In this document: one piece after another, positions 12,901-64,000 of the stretch
How positions within the stretch are numbered: position 1 is the first letter of the stretch
Layout: each line of letters begins with the position of its first letter
NCBI GenBank assembly: GCA_008360975.2
Contig: CM039182.1
Location: 103,075,443-103,139,442 of the forward strand
Source of the DNA: Lichenostomus cassidix
Taxonomy: Eukaryota > Chordata > Aves > Passeriformes > Meliphagidae
Direction of reading: 5' to 3'
DNA: 64,000 bases
Translations under genes and position numbers: made by a program
Notes under the pieces: generated by a model
What the model saw: only the letters and a program-made list of their open reading frames with translations
Told to the model about the DNA's origin: nothing
The model's database searches: none

Positions 12901-14180
12901 CATTTCCTAATTGGAGGTAAGGGAAGTCACTGCAAATCTTCTTACACTGTAATTTCAAAATACTATACTGCAGGAGATTAACACAAATTATGGGGACAGT
13001 TCTTCTTCACAGAGAAGACATCCATATCCAGGGCAGAAGCATTAAGCCAAAGGTCTAGAAAGATCAACTGTGTATAACTGGAGAGATTTAGATAACTCAC
13101 ACAGAGCCACTTCATTGAGTGTATCCTGAGACAGCCAAAACTTCGCTGCCTCATGCATGAGTTGTCCTTTTTGCCTTGAAAAAATGGGAATGCTCCCAAG
13201 ACCTTTATTCCTAGAGAGGTCTGCTCAGTTCAACAGGCTTTACAAGTTACAACAGTGAAATCTCGATGGAGAAGGAATGACTTATCATTGTTAGATTACG
13301 GGATGTATTCTGTTACATCAATGTTCTCTCTAAAAACTGAGGCAGAAAAAATAATTTCTCTACCTACTGTGCTTCATTTGTTCTTACATTTTTTTTCAGT
13401 ATTGCAGCATCTCCTACATTTTGCTTTTTCATTTAAGTTCCAGTTCCTGGAATTCCAGTGTGATTTGAGCACTTCAGATTGTATTGCAAGAGAAAGTTAG
13501 TTCTGGCATTCCTTTGCAGAGAGTAATTCGAAAATTTGACTCAAACCCATCCTACAGACTCAGAAATAAAAAGGAAAGTACATATAATTGTATCATTTTC
13601 ATATCTGTCTTTCAAGCCAGACTCCTGATTTTTTTTCTTGTTAGAGCTTTACAGTAATTCACTGTCTTATCCAACTGCTTCTGACTTTCAGATGTCCTCT
13701 GGAGTTGCTGCCTGGATCTGGCAATACAGATTACCTTAAAGCACTATTTGCTATGTGGCATATTGAAAGGCAACAATTATTTAATTTTTTTGTTTTAGAT
13801 TCTTTATCCAGTTATGGACTCAGAGTTCTTCACTCTTTTATCAACCCTGCTTTACAATTACTTTATTTAATTTTCCTTGTGTGTAAGCTTTCTCTGGTAA
13901 GGGCCATATCTCTGGATTGTGTTACTGGTGTGTGACTCTTCCCTTCTTTCCCCTCAATTCCATCTGTGGTAACTGGGTATTTGTATTTAAGTTGTCCCTG
14001 AAACCTACACACAGCACTTCATGCCTGACTCATTTCTTGGTGACTTGCAAAACTCTTCTGAGACATGTAAGTCTTGACAATTTTTTCCAGGCTTTAGTGA
14101 TTTAAGAAGGAGGAGCTAGCTTAAAATTCAAGCCTAGATCCTTTGCATGAGTATGCTCTTTTGTTTCCAGGCAGCTAACG

Positions 14181-14228
14181 CACACACACACACAAAAAAA
14201 AAAAAAAAAAGAAAAAAAGAAAAAGAAA
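14181..14228. repeat. (CA)n plus A-rich microsatellite
   Basis: A short CA repeat runs straight into an A tract with interspersed G. No LINE or SINE body is recognised upstream. Confidence 0.85.
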
Positions 14229-15146
14229 GCAGAAGTCCACAGCCAAACGTTGCAACATAGGTTGGACACACATCCAGGGTGGGAACAAGACAATCCTTTT
14301 CTACAGACTGTCTCTAGGGTCTGGTCCTATTTTTCAATTGGCAAAAAGTGGTTACAAAACATTTTATACTGACAGCAAAACCTCACTGCTGTTAAGGACA
14401 AGGTTGGTTTGGGCCTTTTGAAGGAAAGGGGCTTCTGCAGGCTCCTGCTGCAAACACAGACATTTGGAGCATTCAAAGTTGTACACATTTAAATGAATGA
14501 TGGCTTCTGCCTATGATCAAACTTTTATCTAGAGTAGTAGAGGATCAGACTGTGAAAAACTAAGACCCATCTGCAGCTGCTCTCTAGTCGCTATTGGCAC
14601 CTTGGATCTTTTTCTGGTATTTTAAACAAAGAAAAAGGGAGAAAGCATTTGGTTATTAAAACTTAACTTTGTGTGCAGGTTACTAAATGACAGTTAGATC
14701 ATCCAAACTAGTCAGATTTTGCAGCTCCAGCAGTCAATGATGAAATCAAATTTACTTGCCATCACCATCATGTACATGAATGGATACTGAAACAGCCACA
14801 ATGTTGTGTTCTGAGGGTGGAAATCCAATGGCTTGATGTCCAGTAGTACAAAATAGCCAGCAGCTCCCACAGAAGTCTACTGCTTCTCTGCCTACAGGAA
14901 TGAATCCTATTTAAACATCTTTATTTTCCATCCTAGAGTAATTTATACTAGCAGACTTAACCTGAATTTTAGGAAGAAAAAAATCATATGAAGTTATATC
15001 CAGCATTTCATCTTCAAAGAGTTTCAGATCCTTTGGCAAAGAGAATCTGATAGCTCTTTTTTTCATACTGAAGATTCTAGTTTTCCTTTTTCTTTTGAGA
15101 AGAAACTTACATTTACTACTCACAAATCTTTCTCAATCTTTACTAA

Positions 15147-15203
15147 ATATATATAGTATACATAGTATATATAGTATATATAGTGTATATATAGTATATA
15201 TAG
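15147..15203. repeat. AT-rich minisatellite, about 10-bp unit
   Basis: Repeated tatatatagta-like units with single-base variants (catagtata, tagtgtata). Purely AT-rich tandem DNA. Confidence 0.85.
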
Positions 15204-17977
15204 AAGACAGTTGTTTTTAAAAAAGTAGGAAGAAGTAAGCTGACAGAGGATATAATGCAGATGAAAGCTCTAGATGTTATGGATTCTGAGATGGCATTAT
15301 TTATTTTTCACTGAAGTGAAAATTTGCAAAGGATTTGACTACTTGTGTATCGCTCTGTATAGTTGCTTTGACAAAGTGTTCCAAGAGCAACAACTGGCAT
15401 TGCCTAAAACCTGAGGAATGTTCTCACAAATATCCCTCTTTCCCAGGAATCAGGAGAACTGGAAAGAGTGGAAGGAGATATACAGTTAATGTCCATGCAA
15501 AATATGGCAAATACATTCCAAAGGCAAAGCAAACTTAAAAGCAATAGCTGTAATTTTGAAACATCTGAAAACTGAGAACAAAAGAACATGGAAACAATTA
15601 TTAAACTTTCTGATTCCCAAAGTTATAACTGTATTATAAATTTATTGCAAAAAATACATTTTAATGCAGAACACTGAACTGCTTTGTGCTTTTCCAACTC
15701 AGGAAAACGAACCCAGATTTCTTTCCATTTCTTCCCCCAGCCCCCCCCAAAGATGGCATATTTTTCATTATTATTTTTTACATACAATCTCTGCACATGC
15801 AGGACAGTTTTTCAACAAAGGAATAGCTCACATTTGAAGTGGTGTTGTGGAAAATATTCCATATCATCAGGTCCTTGACACATCACACAGATGTGTCAGC
15901 ATGTCTTTATAAGGATCTGGAACAGTCAGTCTTGGCAACAGAGCTAAGCAGCAAACTCTTTGACCCCAAATTCCTCTGTTTTGATAATGCTATCATGCAT
16001 TTGACACAGGGTGACTATTGCCCTCTTACATACAGGAAACCTTTGTAAGAGAAACTGAGTAACTCATTAAAGAGAAATCTAGTTTAAAGTGATAAGCTGC
16101 AATCTGAATAAACCATGCTAATTCCAGATAATTCTATTTGCCAAAATTCTAACAAACGCATCCATGTTCAGCTCTTTCTCCAAGCCTGGCAGAGACCCCT
16201 CCAGATCCTCAGAGAATGCAAGAGTTCAAAAGTTCACTTGTTATTTGCACTTCAACACATTTGGTTAAAATAATGTTTCCAATCTTTCTTAACACCAGAA
16301 GTGGTACATAATACAATTCTAAGATAAGAAAAAGTAGAGAAGTTCAGGGAAAAAACTCAACACAAACATTTTAAATGCATTTATGGCAGTGTATCAATAT
16401 ATAAGGAGCAAATATTCTCCAGAATACCCAACATTTTGTATGTAAAGCTTATGAAGTATATCTGTGTATATCCAAGCCTTCTTATTTTACTAGAAAATAC
16501 TTACACTTAAGAAATATTAACATAAAAAATCTCTTGGGCCTGTGTAGCCTAGAACATACATTCCCATCCTGTGACAGAGTGGGTGGTGGAGTAGCTGGGA
16601 ATTAGATGGCTCTGGAAGCCACAAAATACCTCACAAGGATGATACAAAACCTAAAAAATTCCGAGTGTTTCCTTTCCCACAAGAAAAATAGTTAATTTTA
16701 CCACCAAACCTTTTTTAAAAAGTTAATTCTGTCCCCGTGACCTTTCAGCAACCCAGGGAAGTTACCTGATCAGGATGGTGAGGAAAAGTGGCCCATAAAA
16801 TCTTCTGGAACAGGGTATGCAGCATAAGTTTCAAGTCCACTGCAAAGAAATTTTATAATGTATTTTCACTAGAATCCTGAATCCATGCCTACCTGTGAGC
16901 GTGGAAACAGAAATAGGCTTTAGGAGTTGCGCTGGTGAGGTCATTCATGAATCTGCCATAAACCTCTCTCTGATATTGATAGATGTGTTCATCTCTTGGG
17001 TCAGCTTTCATGGAACTCCTTGCATACTTCCATGGTATTCTGTTTTTGGAACTCCAGTAGTTTCTGTTTTTCTGCTCATCTTCCCCGTGTCATCAGCATC
17101 CAGTTGCAGGGAACTCTTATTACACTTTGAGTCTCCTGGGGGCTCTCAAAGTTGTGTGCCAATAGCATCCATGGCTGGTTCATCTCTAATCCCAAGCTGT
17201 TTCAGTCTTGGAATCATCCAACAACAGAAGCCTAACAAACTCTCAGGTCTCCTTTTGGGAGATTTGAAATTCAGACCCAGATTTCAAAGCCAGTGATGTC
17301 TGATTCCTTATGCTCTATCACTTCCACACTTCCCCCTTCCCTACCACACACTCCTCCATTCAGACATTTCTGAGGACTCTTGTTTATTATTGAAATATCT
17401 TGACACATGAGGGTGGCAAAGATCAATAGGGTAGAGAGATTCTACCAGCATCACAAGCTTATTCCAGTATGAGTTAAGAGGAAAAATTAATGACCCTTTT
17501 TGGCTTTGAGCAGCGTGAGACAAGTACAGCACTCTGCCAGCACTCCGGCTGGCCTCCCAAAGTGCGTTTCCAGAGAAAGGAGGACAAGAATGGTCAGATC
17601 TTGTACGGGTCAGATGCTCTGACAAGGACCCTCAATGGGCTCAGTTCTGCAGGTAGGTATAATCTCCATCCAGAGACCAACTGGATAAGTCAGTCTTGGT
17701 CTGACCATCCACTTTCAGAGAACTTTCTCCATTCAGACTCTGCATGACAACAAACTGCCTTTGGCACCCAAAGGCTCTCCACTTGGAACGTACTTACAAA
17801 CTTAAGAACAGTAGTTAAAATGCCAGTGAAGGACATGATTAGTTGCAAGCTTGCACACGTCTGCAACACCACACTGCAACAGCAACACACTGTAACTCAC
17901 TAACTGATCTCACCGCTCCACATTTTTACCATGCTGCTGCAGCAGTTTGACTCAAGCACCCTTGCTGTATGCCTTAG

Positions 17978-18033
17978 GTCAGTTCAGGTGAGGATGATGC
18001 AAGATGAAGTTGCTACACTGAAGGCAGCTCTCT
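17978..18033 (+). other. Candidate orphan mini-exon with coiled-coil-like peptide
   Basis: A pyrimidine-containing acceptor (tgtatgccttag) and a good donor (gtaagct) bound 56 bp, whose open frame reads VQVRMMQDEVATLKAAL, with heptad-like spacing of hydrophobic residues. It loosely recalls the N-terminal coiled coil of EML-type proteins. No partner exons were found, so this may be chance. Confidence 0.15.
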
Positions 18034-20355
18034 GTAAGCTATCTATCTGTCAAAGTTACCACTGGCAGGAGAAGCAGGCTCAATTTCAGCCTGTGAGGCC
18101 TCTCACATGTGACCCCCAGTGTGCTTCCACTTCAGCAGCTCTGCTTTAACTTCCCATCACTGCTGAGCTAGCTCTGGTATGCATTACCAAAACTACTCTC
18201 ATGACTGCTTCTGCCAAAAGTCCTTAACATGAAGAGGATTTCTAACCATTCCTTCTCACTTTTCACAGGACATTCTCTGTCCTAGAATTGCCCCGGGACT
18301 GCTGAAGAAAAGAAACTCTTGAGCAACTTGTAGAATGGCCTCCTCCATTGTTTCAGAAGAATTCACTGAATTCCTCAGGCTGTCATGAATCTTCCTCTTG
18401 CTCAACCAGCTCTTCCAGTTTGAGCAAAGCTGGACCTTTGATCTGTATCTTCTGAATGGGTTTAGGCTAATACTAAACCTGCACAGGAGCATTCAAGTGC
18501 TAAGAGACTCTTAGAGTTACAAAGACAGGCTCTTGAAAGTAAGACAGGACAGGAGAATGACAGTCCACCTTTCCTTTTCTTTTAAGGCAGTCTTTAACCA
18601 CTGATTTTATGACATTGCCATTCCATTTCTCTACTATATTTTGTTTATAAGAACATGGTAAAAGCAGGAGCTGTGTCTAATATGAAACAATTGTTTTCAC
18701 TAGCTGTTTACTGGGGAAAGTTAACTTTCAGATTTTTTGGGAACATTCCCATTTTCCATTAAACAAAGTAGCAGCAACTTTTAATTCAAAAGCTCAGTTT
18801 TTTATTCAGTAACTTTTTAAACTATCAATTTTCTTGTGAAAAACACAGTTAGTTACTTGGTTCACAATTCTTCCAAACTTCTAAGTACACTGGGAGAAAA
18901 TAAAGTCATTTTTCTGATCTAAAAATTAGGCTCAAATGCAGTATTTTGTTATGTGGTATGGTTTAATTGATTTGCTGAAGATACAGGATGAGGGATAAAG
19001 AGGGAGTGGATAATAGGAAATGAGAGCTCACTAAATGTTCTTCACATAGCTACAAAAAACATTCATTTGCTAAAAAGGGTGAATATTATATAGCATAGGC
19101 AAAGATTCTTGGACGATGTTATTAGATGAAAAAAATTCTTTCATAATTTCTTCCTGTGTAAGACTGTGAAACAAATAGTTCTGCTGTTGTATAAAATAAT
19201 TTCAATTTTGGAGAATTGAAGGAAGCTCGATGTGGCCCATTTCTCTTGCAAAGTCCATGTGTGCTTGATGGTGTGCATACAAACAGGGCCTAAATAGTGT
19301 AGTCATAAACAGCTAGGCTACTGTAAAATAATTACCCACAAAGTAATGAGTGGGGATTTCTTTAGACTCCTCATAAATACTGAGTTCTATAAAAACTAGC
19401 AAGAGTTGTAAGAATCCATTAACGTATATTGTAAAATTCATGGAATTTATGTATTTGCAAATTGAAGAAGCTAGTTTTTTGCCTCTAATAACTGAAAATT
19501 TTCCAGTTTTATATATAGGCTGGTTTAAAATAAAATTGCATTCAATTAGTTTACATACACCCCTTTTCAAAGTCAGTTTTGTTTGCTAAAGCTGAGGCTG
19601 TGCTCTGCTCTTGGAACCATTTCATAGCAGAGAAACCATGCCACAAGGGCAGAGATAGGGGATGTGAGCAGCTAAAGTACATCCAGTCAACACAGGAGCT
19701 CTCTTGGAATTTTAGTGCATTTCCACAGTCACACTGGGTGTGGAAGAGCCTGTTTATGGAAATATATAATAATTACATGTACACATCTACATACATAATT
19801 TGGTGTGTGCATGCACATACACATGCCTATACTCTTTACGAACCTGAAATGATGCCTGTTGCTGAAGCCTGGGGAGATGATCTGGTGTGGCAGGAATGTC
19901 AAAATGACTGGATACACCCTATCCAGCAATAGGCAGAAAGGGAGGCAAACAGCTGCTTTTTACTGATACTCTTACTGCTACCATGAGTAAAACATGTTCT
20001 AGTTCCTAGATAATAAGCAAATGGATTTCTTAAGAAGAAAATATTACAGCTAGCTTGAGCTTCTCCTATGTGGTACTACATTCTGCCAGGTGAAAAGAAA
20101 TTTACTGCAGATCTGTTCTGTGATGTTTGCCTATCCTTGCTGTGTGACCATGAAATGCAAATTTATTGGGCTTTATTAAAAACTCTAAACCAAACAACTT
20201 GGGAACAGAATTTATTGGAAGAAAATCTTGGCGCATGAAGGCAGATGATGTTTTAATGACATTTCCTTACTAATGGTTTATTAAATATCCACAAAATGAC
20301 ACTACCACAACCCCAGCAATGTATTCCAATTACAGAAGTCTTTAAAAAAAGCTTC

Positions 20356-20400
20356 CTACTCTTGCCCTGTTTTTTCTTTCAGTCAAGTCTGTTTCCAGCT
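20356..20400. repeat. 45-bp direct repeat, copy 1
   Basis: Matches copy 2 (22180..22224) at 43 of 45 positions in the same orientation; AAGCTTC precedes both copies, with a 5-nt insertion in copy 2. It contains a pyrimidine tract ending ctttcag, which would serve as a plus-strand 3' splice site. Confidence 0.85.
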
Positions 20401-20659
20401 GATACTTTTGCTATCACATAAAAAAGCAAACAACTTACCTCTCTCTCTTCCCATTGTGACCAGCGGAAGTATGAACCATTCACCAATGGCAACTGCAAAT
20501 CTTTTTAAGTGCTTAGCTGAAATGGAGTTCAGAATAACAATATAAAGCTAACTTAATCAAATATGCACCTACTCTGGAGGCTTCAATAAGAAACTTCCAG
20601 TAACTGATTACTTAAGTCTCACAAGGTGTCTCAATGGACATCTGGAATGTGTGTGTTTT

Positions 20660-21276
20660 TTCATCCAGGCTACTGATACAGCAGTCTCATAGCAACATCC
20701 GGCAGTGGTTTTGGGCCTCACTTGCTGCTCTGCCTTCCTTTTGCTCCCCCGGGCATCATCCTTTCCTCCTCCCTTCTCACTGCTCTTTTTCTGAACTGGA
20801 GCTCTGGCTGACAAGGGGATTTTGGCCCTGGAGGAGGCAGTGAAGTCCCAGATGAGATACACAAGGCTAGAGAAGTACTGGTGATACTGGGAGTGTGGAG
20901 ATGTAGTCAGGGCCATGATACTGATGGTGGGGCTGTAACACCACAAGTGTGCCTTGACAAGGAAGGACTTGTGATCCAACCTACATTACTGGGTTACATG
21001 GGGTGCCCCCACTCACCTGACAGGCAGCCTCCGCATCCCTGGGTGCTAGTCAAAAAGCAGCCCCAGACCGGAACTACAACCACTTTCTCCCAGTTTTCCT
21101 GCATGACTTCCAGCAGCCCTTCATGAAATCTGCAAGGACAACACACACTGCCCAGCATGGCTGAGGTCCCTGCTCTGCTCTGTTTCAGAGTAAAGAGTGG
21201 GTAAAGGAGAAAGATGGACACTTACCTTCAGTGATGAAACTTGATGTCATGACTAATTCAGCTACCCTCAACAGCT
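20660..21276 (-). other. GC-richer block with candidate minus-strand exons (possible lncRNA or lost gene)
   Basis: On the minus strand, 21226..21276 is bounded by acceptor ttactgctttgcag and donor gtaagt. Next, 21017..21129 is bounded by acceptor tgttgtccttgcag and donor gtgagt. A third stretch below about 20933 follows acceptor ggtgttacag and reaches gtgagg near 20660. The first exon is open in one frame (ELLRVAELVMTSSFITE), but joining it to the second hits a stop, so a protein is not supported. Introns of about 80 to 100 bp are short but possible. No family is recognised. Confidence 0.25.
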
Positions 21277-22179
21277 CTGCAAAGCAGTAACTTCTACTGT
21301 AATAACCTGCTATCCCTCTGCTGGAAAATCCTGAAAGTTCCCTGGTGAAATTTCGTGAAATCTTGGATAGCTATTGCACAACCCTGGAAACCATCCTTAG
21401 TTTTCTGTTTGCTTCCTCCAGCAGAGAGATACATCACATGACGCTGGTAGTGCCTACACTGACTACCAAAGGCAAGAGATGAATGCTGAAAGGAAACATT
21501 TCTGCTAAAATGCATATTTAATCTAACAAGATTCAAGGTTATCCAGAGGCTGGGGGCTGAGGCTAAGCAGGTGTCAGAATTAAAATAAATGTATTTAAAA
21601 GAAGTACTATCAAGTAACTTGGTGCAGTGGGATAAATTATTACATGGCGAACCCTTCATTGTGGCTGCCTGGTTCAAGTCTCAATGTTTAAATTTAGAGA
21701 AAGAAAACAAGAAAAAAGGCTGAGGGAGGGCTAGTTTAGTTTCTTGCTGGTGTCACATTATACTTGAATGTATTTCTTTTCTTTAAGAATAGGACAATTT
21801 GATACTTAGCCTATCTTTAAGACATGAAGCTTTGGAGAATCTTCCACCACAGATTGCACTGCTTTATTTCTCCTTAATTTGGAGAAATTTCATTTTATTA
21901 GAACTGTCACAGAGATGTGCACCAATGATCAGCATTCTGAAACTTCTAGCAGGATGCCATATCTTTTTAAGTTTAAAGTCCTTTTTCAGAAAAGCAGTAT
22001 ATATATAAAATGCATGTTGCTGAATACAAATCAGTAGATTTGGTGTCAATATTCACTCCGAGGCAGAAATTCTTTGAGGCAGGTGTGAACCAATACATCC
22101 ACACCCCTGAACACTGTCTCCTGTTTTCTTTATTTATATGGCTTCAACTAATATTTTATACTCTCTCAAGCTTCGCTTT

Positions 22180-22224
22180 CTACTCTTGCCCTATTTTATC
22201 TTTCAGTCAAGTCTGTTTCCAGCT
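22180..22224. repeat. 45-bp direct repeat, copy 2
   Basis: Second copy of the repeat at 20356..20400, 1,824 bp away, with two substitutions. It lies about 200 bp beyond the SMCHD1 polyadenylation site. Confidence 0.85.
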
Positions 22225-22417
22225 CCTTGCTCTGACCCTTGCTGAAATTTTAATCATGCCCAGTCCTTTTCTGCCCTGTTCATCACTAAAATCTTTGTGA
22301 TTTTAGATCATTAAAGGTGACCTTTGACAATCTTCCCCAAGACAGTCTGGGATGCTTTCAAAATTAAAATCTCATTTCATGACACAATCTATTCAATACA
22401 AGTGATTGTACTGGCAA

Positions 22418-22726
22418 TGCTTTGTACTGAAGCAGTTTTATTGAAAAGATCTTTTTTTCATAAATAAAAAAGAATATATTTTAAACTTTCTTTTCCACAC
22501 ATGAACATAAAAACTCTGAAAGCTTTTAGAAATGAAAATTAACTATACAAAAATTGGGCTATCAGTGTTAAATACTTAAAACTTTCGTAACTACTAACTG
22601 AAATACATTTATATCTTCTATCGGTATAAAAATCTTCAGAGTTATGTTAATACAACATGAGTATTTCCTTTAACTGAATGTATTCACATTTTCAATACAT
22701 TGCTTTTCCCAGCAAGTCTGATCAGT
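22418..22726 (-). other. SMCHD1: SMCHD1 3' untranslated region
   Basis: About 310 bp of AT-rich sequence from the TAG stop to the predicted cleavage site downstream of the AATAAA signal. No other minus-strand AATAAA was seen between stop and signal. Confidence 0.6.
22437..22442 (-). terminator. SMCHD1: SMCHD1 polyadenylation signal AATAAA
   Basis: Canonical AATAAA on the minus strand, followed about 40 to 60 nt downstream by a GT-rich stretch (ttgtattgaatagattgtgt). Cleavage is expected near 22418. Confidence 0.65.
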
Positions 22727-63982
<41,256 letters not shown>

Positions 63983-64000
63983 CTAAACAGAAATAAAGGT

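Larger units (their letters stand above)
5061..22410. other. SMCHD1-EMILIN2 intergenic region, no recognised gene
   Basis: About 17 kb of AT-rich sequence between the EMILIN2 CpG island and the SMCHD1 polyadenylation site. No ORF resembles a known family and I see no CR1 or LTR block. It contains simple repeats (14.18, 15.15 kb), a 45-bp direct repeat pair (20356..20400 and 22180..22224), candidate exons without a known product (20.6 to 21.3 kb minus; 17978..18033 plus), and an orphan 207-codon ORF (9355..9978 minus). Confidence 0.6.

Noticed and set aside
18256..18492. Minus-strand ORF with a coding-like look (contains METMEEAILQVAQEFL-type text)
   Set aside because: No clear acceptor or donor pair around it, and a second frame is equally open; no family recognised.

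Overview
The window is vertebrate nuclear DNA, most likely from a bird. It carries CR1 LINE fragments and avian-type LTR repeats, its introns are short (mostly 0.2 to 3 kb), and the order and orientation of SMCHD1 and EMILIN2 match the tetrapod block on human 18p11.32. A passerine is possible from the LTR types but not proven. Nothing prokaryotic or plasmid-like is present.

Layout, left to right. Positions 1 to 4184 are EMILIN2 intron 2 (minus strand). Two EMILIN2 coding exons lie in a CpG island at about 3.8 to 5.06 kb: the signal-peptide exon (4419..4546) and the first EMI-domain exon (4185..4307). The rest of EMILIN2 lies beyond the left edge. Positions 5.06 to 22.4 kb are an AT-rich intergenic region with no gene I can recognise. 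It holds simple repeats, an almost identical 45-bp direct repeat pair, a GC-richer block with spliceable-looking minus-strand exon candidates at 20.6 to 21.3 kb, and a 207-codon orphan ORF. From 22.4 kb to the right edge lies the 3' part of SMCHD1 on the minus strand: 30 coding exons joined in one open frame of about 1,250 codons, from the region after the ATPase module to the stop codon at 22727. The 5' exons with the GHKL ATPase are outside the window.

SMCHD1 exon phases agree at all 29 junctions. The middle exons encode the beta-rich linker, followed by a coiled coil, the hinge domain (exons at 26695 to 30206), a second coiled coil and a basic C-terminus. One intron uses a GC donor. The C-terminal exon has two alternative acceptors 5 nt apart and ends in a sequence unlike the mammalian tail as I remember it.

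Repeats in SMCHD1 introns are a 2.5-kb CR1 with endonuclease and RT remnants next to an older CR1 fragment (60.4 to 63.3 kb), smaller CR1 pieces (50.1 kb, 42.4 kb), and two LTR-like insertions (36.9 to 37.6 kb and 53.6 to 54.2 kb). The two genes are independent: SMCHD1 is a chromatin silencer and EMILIN2 an extracellular matrix glycoprotein. They lie head to tail on the same strand, about 18 kb apart. I found no convincing undescribed system. The best leads are the unexplained candidate exons and repeat pair at 20 to 22 kb and the avian C-terminus of SMCHD1.
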